Source: Myroides oncorhynchi (GTDB taxonomy: Bacteria; Bacteroidota; Bacteroidia; Flavobacteriales; Flavobacteriaceae). From it: a DNA stretch of 64,000 nt. A program made the translations under genes and the position numbers. The stretch covers positions 3,917,501 through 3,981,500 of the forward strand of contig NZ_JAJJMP010000001.1 in NCBI RefSeq assembly GCF_020905415.1, read 5' to 3'. The notes below the pieces were generated by a model, which worked only from the letters and a program-made list of their open reading frames with translations, was not told the DNA's origin and did no database searches. Below, piece after piece: positions 1 through 9,059 of the stretch (its first letter is position 1; each line of letters begins with the position of its first letter).

Positions 1-2
1 AG

Positions 3-1676
3 TACAAGATGGAAGGGCTAAAAGGAAGTTCTTATGTCAATGCAGGACGAGGTCGTAAAAACCGAATGAATGCTGGTGCTAGCTTAGGCTATACACATAA
101 CAAACTTAGCCTATTTGGGGATTACAGTTATACTTTTAGAGGAGAGGAAGAACACAAGCATTATATCCAAGATTTTTACAATGTTGCTAATCCTACTCTA
201 ATAGACAAGCATAACGAACAACGCTTAACAAGTAATGAACCTCTGACTTCTAACAACTTTAAAATAGGTGTAGATTATAGTATCTCTTCTAAGACGACTA
301 TTGGATTCTTACTAGATGCTAAAATAGGTAGATATGAAGACTTCTCTAAAGGATATAATAAGAATTTCAGTCCTTCTGGTCAGCTAGATCTTCATGTTAA
401 TACAAATAATAGCAATAGTGAACACTGGTATGACTATACTTATGGACTTACTGCTACTCACCTATTTAATGAAAAAGGAAGTAAAGTAGATGTCGATTTA
501 GAATATGAGAACTCTAAATTCAGATCTAATCAAATACAACTTTCAGATGTAATTGCAAATACGTCAAATGCTACGCTATATAGAAACAGAAGAGGACATA
601 TCCCTTCACAGTTTAAAGTATTTAATGGAAAAGCGGACTTCACTATTCCGTTTAACGATAAGCATAATTTAGAAACTGGATGGAAATCAACAGTAAAATC
701 TAATGACAATCCTTCTGTCTATGAAATGCAAAATGCTGATTCGTGGTTAATTGATCCTGCTTCTACTAATCACTATAAATACAATGAGCAAATACATGCT
801 GCTTATGCAAATTACAAGTTTAGTTTAGATCATTGGAACTTCCAGGTAGGATTGCGTTCAGAGTTTACACAAACAGAGATAGATCAAAAAACGACTAACG
901 AATACAGTAAAAACGATTATACAAAGTTCTTTCCTAGCGCTTCTATCAAGTACGAAACAGATAATGCACATGGCTTCTATGCTTCGTATAGTAAACGTAT
1001 TAATAGACCAAGTCACTTTGACTTAAACCCATTCCGTTTTTACGATGATCCATTTAACTACTGGCAAGGAAACCCTAAGTTAAAACCTGAGATAACACAC
1101 GCTTCTGAAGTAGGATATACATGGAGTAAGTACCTTATCGCAAATGTGTACTTCAGTTTGACAAATGATGTGATGACGAATGTGTATAACTACCAACAAG
1201 ATACAGGTATCTTAGTAAGTACACAAGAAAACCTAAACAAATCATATCACTATGGTGCGAATGTAACAGGTACAATAAGCCCTGTAGAATGGTGGTCGAT
1301 GAGTAATATGTTTAATTTATTTAACAACAAATATGAAGGGAACTATCAAGGTACAGAAATCAATAGTTCGCAAGTAGCCTTCACTTTTAACTCTCAAAAC
1401 AACTTTACTATTGTCAAAGGATTAAAAGCTGATGTCAATGCACAGTATTTCTCTAAGTCAAACTTAGGCCTATACAAAAGAGATAGTTATTTTGACTTAA
1501 CGATAGGCTTATCTAAGGCCCTATTAGAAGACAAAGCGACTATTAAACTAGCTGTAGCAGATGTTCTAAACACTGTGAACTATAATGTAACAGGAGATAA
1601 CTTTAATTCTAATATTCGCAAGAAATATGATCTAGATAGTCGAATAGCTACTTTATCATTTAACTATAAGTTTTAA
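3..1676 (+). CDS. Outer-membrane beta-barrel receptor, 5' partial
   Basis: C-terminal part of a TonB-receptor-like outer-membrane beta-barrel protein (the family often called outer membrane beta-barrel family protein, OMP_b-brl_3). The reading frame is open to the left edge of the window, so the ATG at 9 is probably internal and the plug domain lies outside. What is seen is a series of amphipathic beta-strand segments rich in aromatic residues and Asn, with motifs typical of the barrel such as GNPKLKPE near residue 350. The protein ends in Phe (NYKF), the usual C-terminal signature for outer-membrane insertion. A strong terminator follows. The substrate cannot be told from this part alone. 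Confidence 0.85.
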   Translation, partial: YKMEGLKGSSYVNAGRGRKNRMNAGASLGYTHNKLSLFGDYSYTFRGEEEHKHYIQDFYNVANPTLIDKHNEQRLTSNEPLTSNNFKIGVDYSISSKTTIGFLLDAKIGRYEDFSKGYNKNFSPSGQLDLHVNTNNSNSEHWYDYTYGLTATHLFNEKGSKVDVDLEYENSKFRSNQIQLSDVIANTSNATLYRNRRGHIPSQFKVFNGKADFTIPFNDKHNLETGWKSTVKSNDNPSVYEMQNADSWLIDPASTNHYKYNEQIHAAYANYKFSLDHWNFQVGLRSEFTQTEIDQKTTNEYSKNDYTKFFPSASIKYETDNAHGFYASYSKRINRPSHFDLNPFRFYDDPFNYWQGNPKLKPEITHASEVGYTWSKYLIANVYFSLTNDVMTNVYNYQQDTGILVSTQENLNKSYHYGANVTGTISPVEWWSMSNMFNLFNNKYEGNYQGTEINSSQVAFTFNSQNNFTIVKGLKADVNAQYFSKSNLGLYKRDSYFDLTIGLSKALLEDKATIKLAVADVLNTVNYNVTGDNFNSNIRKKYDLDSRIATLSFNYKF

Positions 1677-1724
1677 TCTAATTAAGGAGATTCTATCTCA
1701 TTATACTTCATTGATTTATACAAC

Positions 1725-1752
1725 AAAAGCCAGTCGACATCGACTGGCTTTT
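1725..1752 (+). terminator. Intrinsic terminator after the barrel gene
   Basis: Perfect inverted repeat with arms AAAAGCCAGTCGA (1725-1737) and TCGACTGGCTTTT (1740-1752), ending in a T run. It lies about 50 bp after the stop codon and could work on both strands. Confidence 0.85.
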
Positions 1753-1770
1753 ACGTATATAATAAAAAAC

Positions 1771-2732
1771 TTATTGAGTTATCTGTTTAGTTTCCGCTAA
1801 TCATATTTAAAGTAGTTGGTTTCGCTTTAACCATCTTTACAATTGTGTTATGAAAAATAGTTTCCTTAAATAAGGATCTATTTAATCTATATACGAACTC
1901 ATTAAAGTAAGCTTGGATGTATTTCTTATTGATATGTGAAGGTACAGTTCTAATCCAGGATTTAAGTTGGTGAATTATCACGTGTAATTCTTTAAAATTA
2001 GCACCTTTATCACTTTCTTTTTGAGTGATGTTATACTTTTTTTTCAAGGGATTGTATCCCCTCCATTTATCTGTAACTACATTAGCATCTTCTGAAATGT
2101 GTTGTTCGAATATAGTAGTTAATGACTTAGCAGAGTAATCGTCAATACACTTAACATAGGCTCTTTTTACTTTTCTTTCAGTATTTAACTCTACAGCTAT
2201 CACTGCTTTAGCTTTTTTGGTGTCGTAACTTCTTCCTGGTTTTCCTTGTTCGTATCCCCCTACAACAAACTCATCAACATGGACTGTCTCAGTCATAGGA
2301 GATTGCTCGCTACTTTGCATAGCTAAACGAACTTTATGCATAAAGCCCCACGCTGTTGGCTGGCTTATACCATAGCGTTTACCCATTTGAATACTAGATA
2401 TGCTTTTGGTAGAAGTTGTCATTTCAAACACAATCATAAATGCTTTATGTAAACCAAATTTGACTTTGTGAAATAAGGTATTAGCTGTTGAGCTTTCAAC
2501 ATGCTCACAGTTATAGCAATAGTATGAATGATTAGATTTTAAGCAACCTTTTTTGTGTCCACATTTTACACAAGTAAAACCGTTTGACCACTTTATTTTA
2601 CTTAGATAAGCTTTACAAGATTCGTCATCTGGTAGTTCTTTTACTAAGTTAAGAATGTTTTGACCCTTAAAAATTTCCATACTGTTGATTTTAAGATACT
2701 AATGTACGGAAGTTAATTTAATAACTCAATAA
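1771..2732 (-). mobile_element. IS1595-type insertion sequence (ISXO2-like), apparently intact
   Basis: The transposase gene at 1787-2680 is bounded by inverted copies of TTATTGAGTTAT: 1771-1782 on the left and, inverted, 2721-2732 on the right. No clear 8-bp target duplication is visible outside these ends (flanks differ), so the true tips may lie a few bases away or the duplication has decayed. The element sits in the gap between two convergent genes, and its right end is only about 11 bp from the stop codon of the permease gene, which has no visible terminator of its own. Confidence 0.75.
1787..2680 (-). CDS. IS1595 family transposase (ISXO2-like DDE type)
   Basis: 297-residue transposase that would cut and paste its own element. 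The N-terminal part carries a zinc-ribbon with four Cys (C37, C40, C55, C58). The middle and C-terminal parts carry the ISXO2-like catalytic domain, with the acidic residues in VHVDEFVVGG (about residue 136) and VVTDKWRGY, followed by the HQLKSWIR and NEFVYRLNR segments. Full length for the family (about 290-320 residues), with no frameshift, so it may be active. Start chosen at the ATG at 2680, inside the right inverted repeat boundary. Confidence 0.9.
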   Translation of the reverse strand: MEIFKGQNILNLVKELPDDESCKAYLSKIKWSNGFTCVKCGHKKGCLKSNHSYYCYNCEHVESSTANTLFHKVKFGLHKAFMIVFEMTTSTKSISSIQMGKRYGISQPTAWGFMHKVRLAMQSSEQSPMTETVHVDEFVVGGYEQGKPGRSYDTKKAKAVIAVELNTERKVKRAYVKCIDDYSAKSLTTIFEQHISEDANVVTDKWRGYNPLKKKYNITQKESDKGANFKELHVIIHQLKSWIRTVPSHINKKYIQAYFNEFVYRLNRSLFKETIFHNTIVKMVKAKPTTLNMISGN

Positions 2733-2743
2733 ATACTTTTCTC

Positions 2744-4219
2744 TTACCAATATCCTAGTGCTTTCCACCATAGTCCTCCTACAAGGATAAAAATAATTAG
2801 ATTAACCACACTCATTACAAAACCTACTTTCCACCATTCTCCTAATGTTGTATACCCTGTTCCGAAAATAATCGGTGCTGTACCTGTACCATAATGTGTC
2901 AATGACATCATTATAGATGATGAGAAACCTAGTACTAACGCCCATAACATCTCAGGTGCTCCAAGAGCAATACCGGCTGCGAAAAAGGCTGCAAACATCG
3001 CTGTAATATGCGCTGTAGTACTCGCAAAGAAATAGTGAGAGTATACATATACTAGAAGCAGTATAAGGGTAGCTGGTATCCACGATAGTCCTAGTCCTGC
3101 AATACCTTTCCCTACTGTTGTAGCGAGCCATCCTACCAATCCTAGTTTACCTAAGAAACCTGCCATCATTACTAAAGCTGCAAACCATACTATCGTATCC
3201 CAAGCCCCTGTATTTTTTAATATATCTTCCCAAGTCAATACTCCTGTGACAATAAGAATTCCCAATCCTAAGAAAGCAGCCGCTGTTGGTTGAACAGCAA
3301 AAGTATCTCCAAAGATCATTGCAGGAACTCCTGCCCATAGCAATAATAAAACTGTAAATACTCCCATTGTGATATATTCAGGTAAAGAAATAGGTCCTAA
3401 CTCTTCTAATTGCTTTCTAGCAAATACTGGAGCATCTGGAGTTTTCTTTATTTCTGGTGGATAGATCATATAAATCACTAAAGGCATCACAATTAAAGCT
3501 ACTAGTCCTGGTACTAAAGCTGCTAATGCCCACATTCCCCAAGTTATAGTTATTCCTGCTGTTGTACCTGCTAGAACCAAACTCACAATTAATGGGTTAG
3601 GAGCTGTAGCGGTAATAAACATTGCTGAAGTAATAGGATTGGCATTATAATTAACTAATGCTAAATAACGTCCTATCTTTTCGGCAGACCCTTTCTCTGG
3701 TCTAGAACCAAAACTTACTGCAATAGAACACATAATAGGATGTATAATTCCTCCTCCCCTTGCTGTATTACTTGGTGTTACAGGAGCTAAGATTGTTTCT
3801 GCAAAAGACAATGCATACGCAATCCCTAAGGTCCTTTTACCAAACAATGAAATAAGGAAATACCCTATTCTAGCACCTAAGCCTGTTTTCTTTAAACTGA
3901 TAGAGATCATCACTGCCACTCCAATAAGCCAGATTAAATCATTAGAAAAACCACTTAAAGCATCCGCTAAGGCTGCTTTAGAATTGCCTGGATTAGTTAC
4001 ACCTGTTATCGCTACTAATGCTATCGCTACAATAGACACTGCTCCGATAGGTAGCGCCTTTCCAATAATAGCTGCAATAGTTCCAACGAATAATGCTAAC
4101 AACTGCCACGCATTAGGACTAACGCCTTCTGGAACAGGGATAATAAACCAAATAATTAATGTGATAGCGACCGCGATTAATGCCGGTACGGGTTTGATAG
4201 GTTCTAATTTACTTGCCAT
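2744..4219 (-). CDS. DASS family anion:Na+ symporter/antiporter (CitT/2-oxoglutarate-malate type)
   Basis: 491-residue inner-membrane permease with about 12-14 hydrophobic segments, belonging to the divalent anion:sodium symporter (DASS, TC 2.A.47) family. Family marks are TPSNTARGGG in the first half and STTAHITAMF in the second, the two re-entrant substrate/Na+ motifs in CitT-like members. These proteins carry C4-C6 di- or tricarboxylates such as malate, succinate, tartrate or citrate; the exact substrate is not readable from sequence. It stands alone, with the IS1595 element directly downstream and a 370-bp A+T-rich gap upstream. Confidence 0.85.
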   Translation of the reverse strand: MASKLEPIKPVPALIAVAITLIIWFIIPVPEGVSPNAWQLLALFVGTIAAIIGKALPIGAVSIVAIALVAITGVTNPGNSKAALADALSGFSNDLIWLIGVAVMISISLKKTGLGARIGYFLISLFGKRTLGIAYALSFAETILAPVTPSNTARGGGIIHPIMCSIAVSFGSRPEKGSAEKIGRYLALVNYNANPITSAMFITATAPNPLIVSLVLAGTTAGITITWGMWALAALVPGLVALIVMPLVIYMIYPPEIKKTPDAPVFARKQLEELGPISLPEYITMGVFTVLLLLWAGVPAMIFGDTFAVQPTAAAFLGLGILIVTGVLTWEDILKNTGAWDTIVWFAALVMMAGFLGKLGLVGWLATTVGKGIAGLGLSWIPATLILLLVYVYSHYFFASTTAHITAMFAAFFAAGIALGAPEMLWALVLGFSSSIMMSLTHYGTGTAPIIFGTGYTTLGEWWKVGFVMSVVNLIIFILVGGLWWKALGYW

Positions 4220-4589
4220 ACGAGTAATTTATTTCTGTAGTAATACTTTATCTCTTATTTCACTATTTACATTGATGAAGCCAATAGTTTTTTTTTACTA
4301 CTTTTATTTTTTATATAAACTCAACAAAAATGCCAAACATGATTATTACAATATTTATTTTTAGTTTTTTAAAGAAAATAGATATTACAATAATGTGTTG
4401 TTTCTTTTTATTTTTCACTTTTAAAGATAATGAATAAATAAAGAGTATTTTTATTTTTAATTCAGTTTTTATCATTAAAAAACACACCTAATATCAATAT
4501 TAACCTATAAAATAACAAATAAAAACCAATATACACTTGTGTCCTATGTTATTATTTTACTAAACACTAATTAATAAAAAAGTTAAAAT
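4220..4589. other. A+T-rich divergent gap between permease and ynb-like operon
   Basis: 370 bp without a credible gene. It must hold promoters for both divergently transcribed neighbours, but I could not find a convincing TAnnTTTG element with a spaced TTG on either strand. No hairpin or repeat stands out. Confidence 0.5.
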
Positions 4590-5195
4590 ATGATATCAGT
4601 CTATAAAATAAAACCTTATTTCCAAAAAACATTAATGCCTATACTTAATGCGTTGCACAGAAAAAATATTACAGCTAATCAGATAACAGTATTCGCGATA
4701 CTCTTCTCTATAGTCCTAGCAATCTTATTTTGGTTTGCAGATTTATATCACTTCTTCTTTTTACTATTACCAATAGGGTTATTAATCAGAATGGCACTGA
4801 ATGCACTGGACGGTATGATGGCGAGACTGTATAAACAAACTTCTAAAAAAGGGGAGCTACTAAACGAAGTTGGAGATATATTCTCTGACTTTATACTATT
4901 CATCCCTCTATTAAAGTTTCAAAGTGAGAGTCTTTACCTAATCGTCTTATTTATTGGACTCAGTATTATCAACGAGTTTGCTGGTTTAATGGGGAAGGTA
5001 CTAGACGGAGAAAGACGCTATGATGGGCCGATGGGCAAAAGTGACAGAGCATTAGTCCTTGGGGTATATGGTTTACTGATGTTTCTACACATTAATATGA
5101 GTGGAGTTTCTCTTTACCTCTTTATCATTGTCAATTTATTATTACTTTTAAGTACGATAACAAGGTGCCGAAAAGCACTTAAAAACGCACAATAG
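4590..5195 (+). CDS. YnbA-like CDP-alcohol phosphatidyltransferase
   Basis: 201-residue inner-membrane enzyme of the CDP-alcohol phosphatidyltransferase family, which joins a phosphatidyl group from CDP-diacylglycerol to an alcohol. The signature D-x2-DG-x2-AR-x8-G-x3-D-x3-D is present at residues 71-96, but positions 1 and 3 are Asn (N71, N92); D74, G75, A78, R79, G88 and D96 are kept, and a further Asp is at 100. As I recall, E. coli YnbA has the same RMALNALDG and ILNETGD pattern, so this is probably a subfamily trait. The head group is unknown. First gene of a six-gene operon; the next start codon follows the stop directly. Confidence 0.85.
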   Translation: MISVYKIKPYFQKTLMPILNALHRKNITANQITVFAILFSIVLAILFWFADLYHFFFLLLPIGLLIRMALNALDGMMARLYKQTSKKGELLNEVGDIFSDFILFIPLLKFQSESLYLIVLFIGLSIINEFAGLMGKVLDGERRYDGPMGKSDRALVLGVYGLLMFLHINMSGVSLYLFIIVNLLLLLSTITRCRKALKNAQ

Positions 5196-5987
5196 ATGAA
5201 TAAAGAAGGAAAATTTGCCGATGTACCACTTCGCGTCAAGACGTGGGGTTATATCGTTGTGGTATTTGCCATAGCATTATTGCATCCGATTAGTCTGCTT
5301 ATTTTTACACTCTTCCTACTCTATTGGGGACAACGAGAATTTTACACTATTGCTATTCCGATAGGACGACTAAGAACGTGGTTCGCTATACTAACTACTG
5401 TTATAATTACTCTTAGTTTATTTGTATTATCTATCGAAAATAATTTATTAACCATACTTGGATGGTGTATGATTACCTATTCGTACGTATATCTTAAATA
5501 TAGACAATATCTATTTTATCTAATAATAATGACAGTCTACTTACTATCTATCTCTATCTTATTTTATATAGGCATACAAGTGAAGGGGTATAAATATCTC
5601 ATCTTATTAGTTGTTCCGATGGAGCTTAATGATGTAAGTCAGTATATGTCAGGTAAACTATTTGGCAAAACTAAAATAACCCCTAATATCAGTCCTAATA
5701 AGACAGCAGAAGGAGTTATAGGTGGAGTGGTCATGACAACTATTATATTTAACTTGATGTACTACGTGTTATTCAATGAAATGATAACAATCAAGACAAT
5801 ACTACTTGCCATGGCACTTAGTCTACTTGGTTTCTTAGGAGACCTAACGTTATCCCTAGTCAAACGAAAAGCCAATGTAAAAGACACAGGTACTTTACTT
5901 CCTGGACATGGAGGTTTATTAGATCGAGTAGATAGTCTACTATACACCACTCCACTATTCTATATAACAATGATATGGCTGAAATAA
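5196..5987 (+). CDS. YnbB-like CdsA-family phosphatidate cytidylyltransferase
   Basis: 263-residue multi-pass membrane protein of the CdsA family, which makes CDP-diacylglycerol from CTP and phosphatidic acid. The family signature is clear near the C terminus (residues 215-247): GDLTLSLVKR, KDTG, then PGHGGLLDRVDS, which supplies the metal and CTP ligands. The N-terminal half has about six hydrophobic helices. It starts on the base after the ynbA-like stop and overlaps the next gene by 13 bp. As a paralogue of housekeeping CdsA placed next to a CDP-alcohol transferase, it probably feeds activated lipid to that enzyme. E. coli YnbB has been linked to MPIase glycolipid synthesis in the literature, as I recall. 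Confidence 0.85.
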   Translation: MNKEGKFADVPLRVKTWGYIVVVFAIALLHPISLLIFTLFLLYWGQREFYTIAIPIGRLRTWFAILTTVIITLSLFVLSIENNLLTILGWCMITYSYVYLKYRQYLFYLIIMTVYLLSISILFYIGIQVKGYKYLILLVVPMELNDVSQYMSGKLFGKTKITPNISPNKTAEGVIGGVVMTTIIFNLMYYVLFNEMITIKTILLAMALSLLGFLGDLTLSLVKRKANVKDTGTLLPGHGGLLDRVDSLLYTTPLFYITMIWLK

Positions 5988-7009
5988 AACCTTATAATCG
6001 TGTAGCAGTGTTCTCAGGTGGCGGAAGCCGCTTTGTGATGTACTGTGGTATGTATGTTGCAATGGTCGAACACAATGTTCGCCCTGATTTGATTATATCT
6101 ACTTGTGGAGCGACTATCTCTACATCGATTATACGCACCTTTAATACACCTGAAGCCATTAAAGCTTATCTAGCATCAGACGAATTTCTGACTGCTGCGA
6201 TGAATACTTTTTTGACTAATCAGACGAGACTAGATCGCCTTCCTTACTACTGTATCAAACACAGCAAGAAAAAGGAGAATGCACCCTATTTATTAGACCT
6301 ATTTAACAAGTATTTTGTTGATCAGCCTCAAAACCTAGATGAGAAGTTTCCTTCTCTATTAACTACACATACTGATGCTCCAGAGGTAATTACCATTGGT
6401 TCTGAGATATTATACACACCTGATCAAGTAAACAAAAAGAGGAAGGGTAAGAAAACCTTTAAAAAAGTACTCATCCCTACCTCTAATATTCCTTTTGATC
6501 CATTGCATCAATATATTGATCAATACAAATTTGATACAAATAGTGCAGTAGAGAGAGATACAGAATTACTTCTAGGGGTAGAATCCTTAAGAGCGATGCG
6601 TATTAGTACATCTGATATGTTCTATATGGCACCTGCTCAGTATGGAGGTAAGCAGTATTTAGGAGGAGCCATAGATCTTATTCCATTCGAACTAGCAACT
6701 ACATTAGGTAGTGAAATATGGTTAGAGCACAAGGCTCCATATTCTGCTATGGAAGAAGGACTAGTAAGAGCGGTATTTGGATATAGTGGTAATTCACGAT
6801 TAAATACAGCCGCTACTGTTACAGCAAAGAGAATAGATACTAGTGATATGAGAAGTAAGTTAGCTGGAGGCTATTTAAGCCGCAAGATTAATTGGAGAAA
6901 GTTTGCCTTAGAAATACAGCTTCCCGTATCTAAAGAAGACTGTAAAGATCAGATATTTAGACAATTTGACTATGGATATCAAGTAGTTCTTAATGCATTA
7001 AAGTCATGA
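5975..7009 (+). CDS. Patatin-like protein with altered active site
   Basis: 344-residue soluble protein with a patatin-like N terminus: oxyanion-loop motif SGGGSR (residues 14-19) and a nucleophile-elbow region at 38-48. In active patatins this elbow reads G-x-S-x-G; here it reads STCGA, putting Cys44 where the Ser nucleophile belongs. The second catalytic motif (DGG) is also changed: the matching stretch is YLGGAIDLIP (228-237), without Asp before the two Gly. So it is either a pseudoenzyme, perhaps a lipid-binding partner, or a hydrolase/acyltransferase with different chemistry. Overlaps the genes on both sides (13 bp and 4 bp). E. coli ynbABCD, as I recall it, has no patatin gene. Confidence 0.75.
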   Translation: MAEIKPYNRVAVFSGGGSRFVMYCGMYVAMVEHNVRPDLIISTCGATISTSIIRTFNTPEAIKAYLASDEFLTAAMNTFLTNQTRLDRLPYYCIKHSKKKENAPYLLDLFNKYFVDQPQNLDEKFPSLLTTHTDAPEVITIGSEILYTPDQVNKKRKGKKTFKKVLIPTSNIPFDPLHQYIDQYKFDTNSAVERDTELLLGVESLRAMRISTSDMFYMAPAQYGGKQYLGGAIDLIPFELATTLGSEIWLEHKAPYSAMEEGLVRAVFGYSGNSRLNTAATVTAKRIDTSDMRSKLAGGYLSRKINWRKFALEIQLPVSKEDCKDQIFRQFDYGYQVVLNALKS

Positions 7010-7761
7010 AAAAGGTTTTTATTACAGGAGGTACATCTGGTATAGGATGGGCATTAGCTCAGCGTTACTTACAAGAAGGTTATCGTGTAGGGATAGGCAG
7101 TCGTATGCCATATAAAGAAGAACATCACTTCAGCATCTATGCTAACTTATCTGTATATACAGTAGATGCAACTGACTTTTTCAATTTATATGAAGCTGCT
7201 CAAGAGTTCAGCCAAGGACAGTTAGATATCTTTATCGCTGGAGCGGGTAACTATACAGACAGTGCATTAGAGACGATCTCTTGGCAAGAAACAAATGCTA
7301 TGATAGACAACAATATCAAAGCAACACTAAATGCATTAGAAGTAGCAAGAGAATTAATGAAGAATAAAGGAGGTAAAGTAGTGTGCATTGCTTCTATTTC
7401 TACCTTTTTAGACTATACAGATGCTACGATATACACCCGATGTAAGCAAGCTGTAGTAGCTGTAGCAAAAGCTTATCAACGCGCTTATAGAGATAAAGGG
7501 ATCCACATTGTCACTGTACATCCGGGTTATGTCGCTACTCCCCGATTATTAGCCCTTAACAAAGATGACTTATCTAAGAAGCAATATGTAATCACCCCAA
7601 GTGAGGCGGCTAATATAATCTATACTGACCTCGCTAAAGGCAAACAACTTATCGTATTTCCAAGGAAGATGTATAGACTTATTCGCTTCTTACAAATCTT
7701 GCCAAAGGGAATACTACAACGTATTATGCATAAAAAAGCAAAATGGCAGAAGAACAAATAA
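7006..7761 (+). CDS. SDR family NAD(P)-dependent oxidoreductase
   Basis: 251-residue classical short-chain dehydrogenase/reductase. The N terminus has the Rossmann dinucleotide motif TGGTSGIG (residues 7-14); the catalytic set is S130, Y143 and K147 (YTRCK), with the 13-residue Ser-Tyr spacing usual for the family. The motif PGYVATPR follows, as in 3-ketoacyl reductases and related lipid or polyol enzymes. The C terminus is basic. Starts within an ATGA overlap with the patatin-like gene and overlaps the next gene by 19 bp, which implies translational coupling. A role in oxidising or reducing the head group or acyl chain of the operon's lipid is an inference. Confidence 0.85.
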   Translation: MKKVFITGGTSGIGWALAQRYLQEGYRVGIGSRMPYKEEHHFSIYANLSVYTVDATDFFNLYEAAQEFSQGQLDIFIAGAGNYTDSALETISWQETNAMIDNNIKATLNALEVARELMKNKGGKVVCIASISTFLDYTDATIYTRCKQAVVAVAKAYQRAYRDKGIHIVTVHPGYVATPRLLALNKDDLSKKQYVITPSEAANIIYTDLAKGKQLIVFPRKMYRLIRFLQILPKGILQRIMHKKAKWQKNK

Positions 7762-9032
7762 CCCCTACTTTTAAACAACGGAATACCTCGATGATACTAT
7801 GTTATATAGTATTTATCACCTCTTATATGACTGCTCAGTACTATGCTGTATTCAGAGCATTAGATTGGTCATTTGCGCTGCCCATAGATAAGCACATCCC
7901 TTTTGTAGAATGGATGATTATCCCTTATGCCACTAGCGCACCATTCTTTTTATTGGTGTTTTATTGGGTCGATACAATGGAGCAACTAAGAGTACTTACC
8001 AAGAGAATGTTACTTGTTACACTAGTTGCCTTTATTGGTTTTATAGCCTTTCCTATACAGTTTACACTTGATAAACCTTATCATACGATTGGAATATTTG
8101 ACCTATTCTTTGACTTTATCAATGTCTGGGATACTCATTATAATCAAGCTCCCTCTCTACACGTAGCCTATGCTGTAATCTTTATGACAGTAGTGAAACA
8201 AACTACTCGATTCAGCAATTTCACAAAGAAGCTATTATATCTGTGGTTAGCTTTAGTAGCATTATCTACGGTATTTGTCTATCAACATCACAGCATCGAT
8301 GTATTAACAGCTGTGATCGTATGCTTGTTCATTTTCTTTTTTGTACCTAACAAAGAGAATAGACTGTATCTCAATATCAAAAAGGGATTAATATACTTTA
8401 TCCTAGCTTCGTTATTCATACTGATTACATTTATTTGGTTTAATTCCTTTACGGCAATCCTACTGTGGATAAGTTTTAACCTCATTTATATAGGCAAGGC
8501 GTATATCCAAAACAATGTTTACTTCATCAAGAATAAAGAGGGTGAGATAGCATGGTGGAAATACATTATCTTGTTTCCTTATTTGCTGACGTATGTTATA
8601 CTAAGAAAGTTGAATAGACGTTATAATCCTGTTCCCTTTGCTGAAATGTTACCTCAGCTATATATCGGAGCATTACTGTCTACGCAGGAGGCTAAAAAAC
8701 ACTTGGTACAACACAAGAATATCATCGTTTATGACCTCTCTGCAGAAATGACAGAGAATACCTATATACGAAGGCAAGCTACATATCATTTTTTTCCCTT
8801 ACTAGACATTGGACAAGCAAATGAAGAGTACCTAGCTCAGATAGTACAACATATTATTGACTCTTATAATGCGAGAAATCAAGATACCCTAATCTATATA
8901 CACTGTGCGATGGGACTGTCTAGAAGTATGGCTGTATCCACATTAGTTTACTCACAATGTGTACAGTGCACTAAAAAAGAAGCACAGAGATATATACAAT
9001 CTATTAATCAAAACGCTATCTTTAAACTATAA
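7743..9032 (+). CDS. YnbD-like PAP2 membrane domain fused to dual-specificity phosphatase
   Basis: 429-residue two-domain protein. Residues about 1-270 are multi-pass membrane and PAP2-like, with PSLHVAY and HHSIDV resembling PAP2 motifs C2 and C3. The C-terminal 120 residues form a dual-specificity phosphatase domain with the Cys-x5-Arg signature HCAMGLSRS (C388, R394) and an upstream Asp near 355 as likely general acid. E. coli YnbD has the same fusion. Phosphatases of this type can dephosphorylate lipid head groups (PTPMT1 acts on phosphatidylglycerol phosphate), so this one may remove phosphate from the product of the ynbA-like enzyme. Overlaps the SDR gene; a 27-bp gap precedes the last gene. 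Confidence 0.85.
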   Translation: MAEEQITPTFKQRNTSMILCYIVFITSYMTAQYYAVFRALDWSFALPIDKHIPFVEWMIIPYATSAPFFLLVFYWVDTMEQLRVLTKRMLLVTLVAFIGFIAFPIQFTLDKPYHTIGIFDLFFDFINVWDTHYNQAPSLHVAYAVIFMTVVKQTTRFSNFTKKLLYLWLALVALSTVFVYQHHSIDVLTAVIVCLFIFFFVPNKENRLYLNIKKGLIYFILASLFILITFIWFNSFTAILLWISFNLIYIGKAYIQNNVYFIKNKEGEIAWWKYIILFPYLLTYVILRKLNRRYNPVPFAEMLPQLYIGALLSTQEAKKHLVQHKNIIVYDLSAEMTENTYIRRQATYHFFPLLDIGQANEEYLAQIVQHIIDSYNARNQDTLIYIHCAMGLSRSMAVSTLVYSQCVQCTKKEAQRYIQSINQNAIFKL

Positions 9033-9059
9033 TAAATTGCTATAAAACAAAAAACACCT

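Noticed and set aside
1771..2732. 8-bp target-site duplication of the IS1595 element
   Set aside because: The eight bases outside the two inverted repeats differ, so none can be claimed.
3984..4364. Open frame opposite the DASS permease
   Set aside because: It is the mirror of the permease's hydrophobic codons; no start context or family resemblance.
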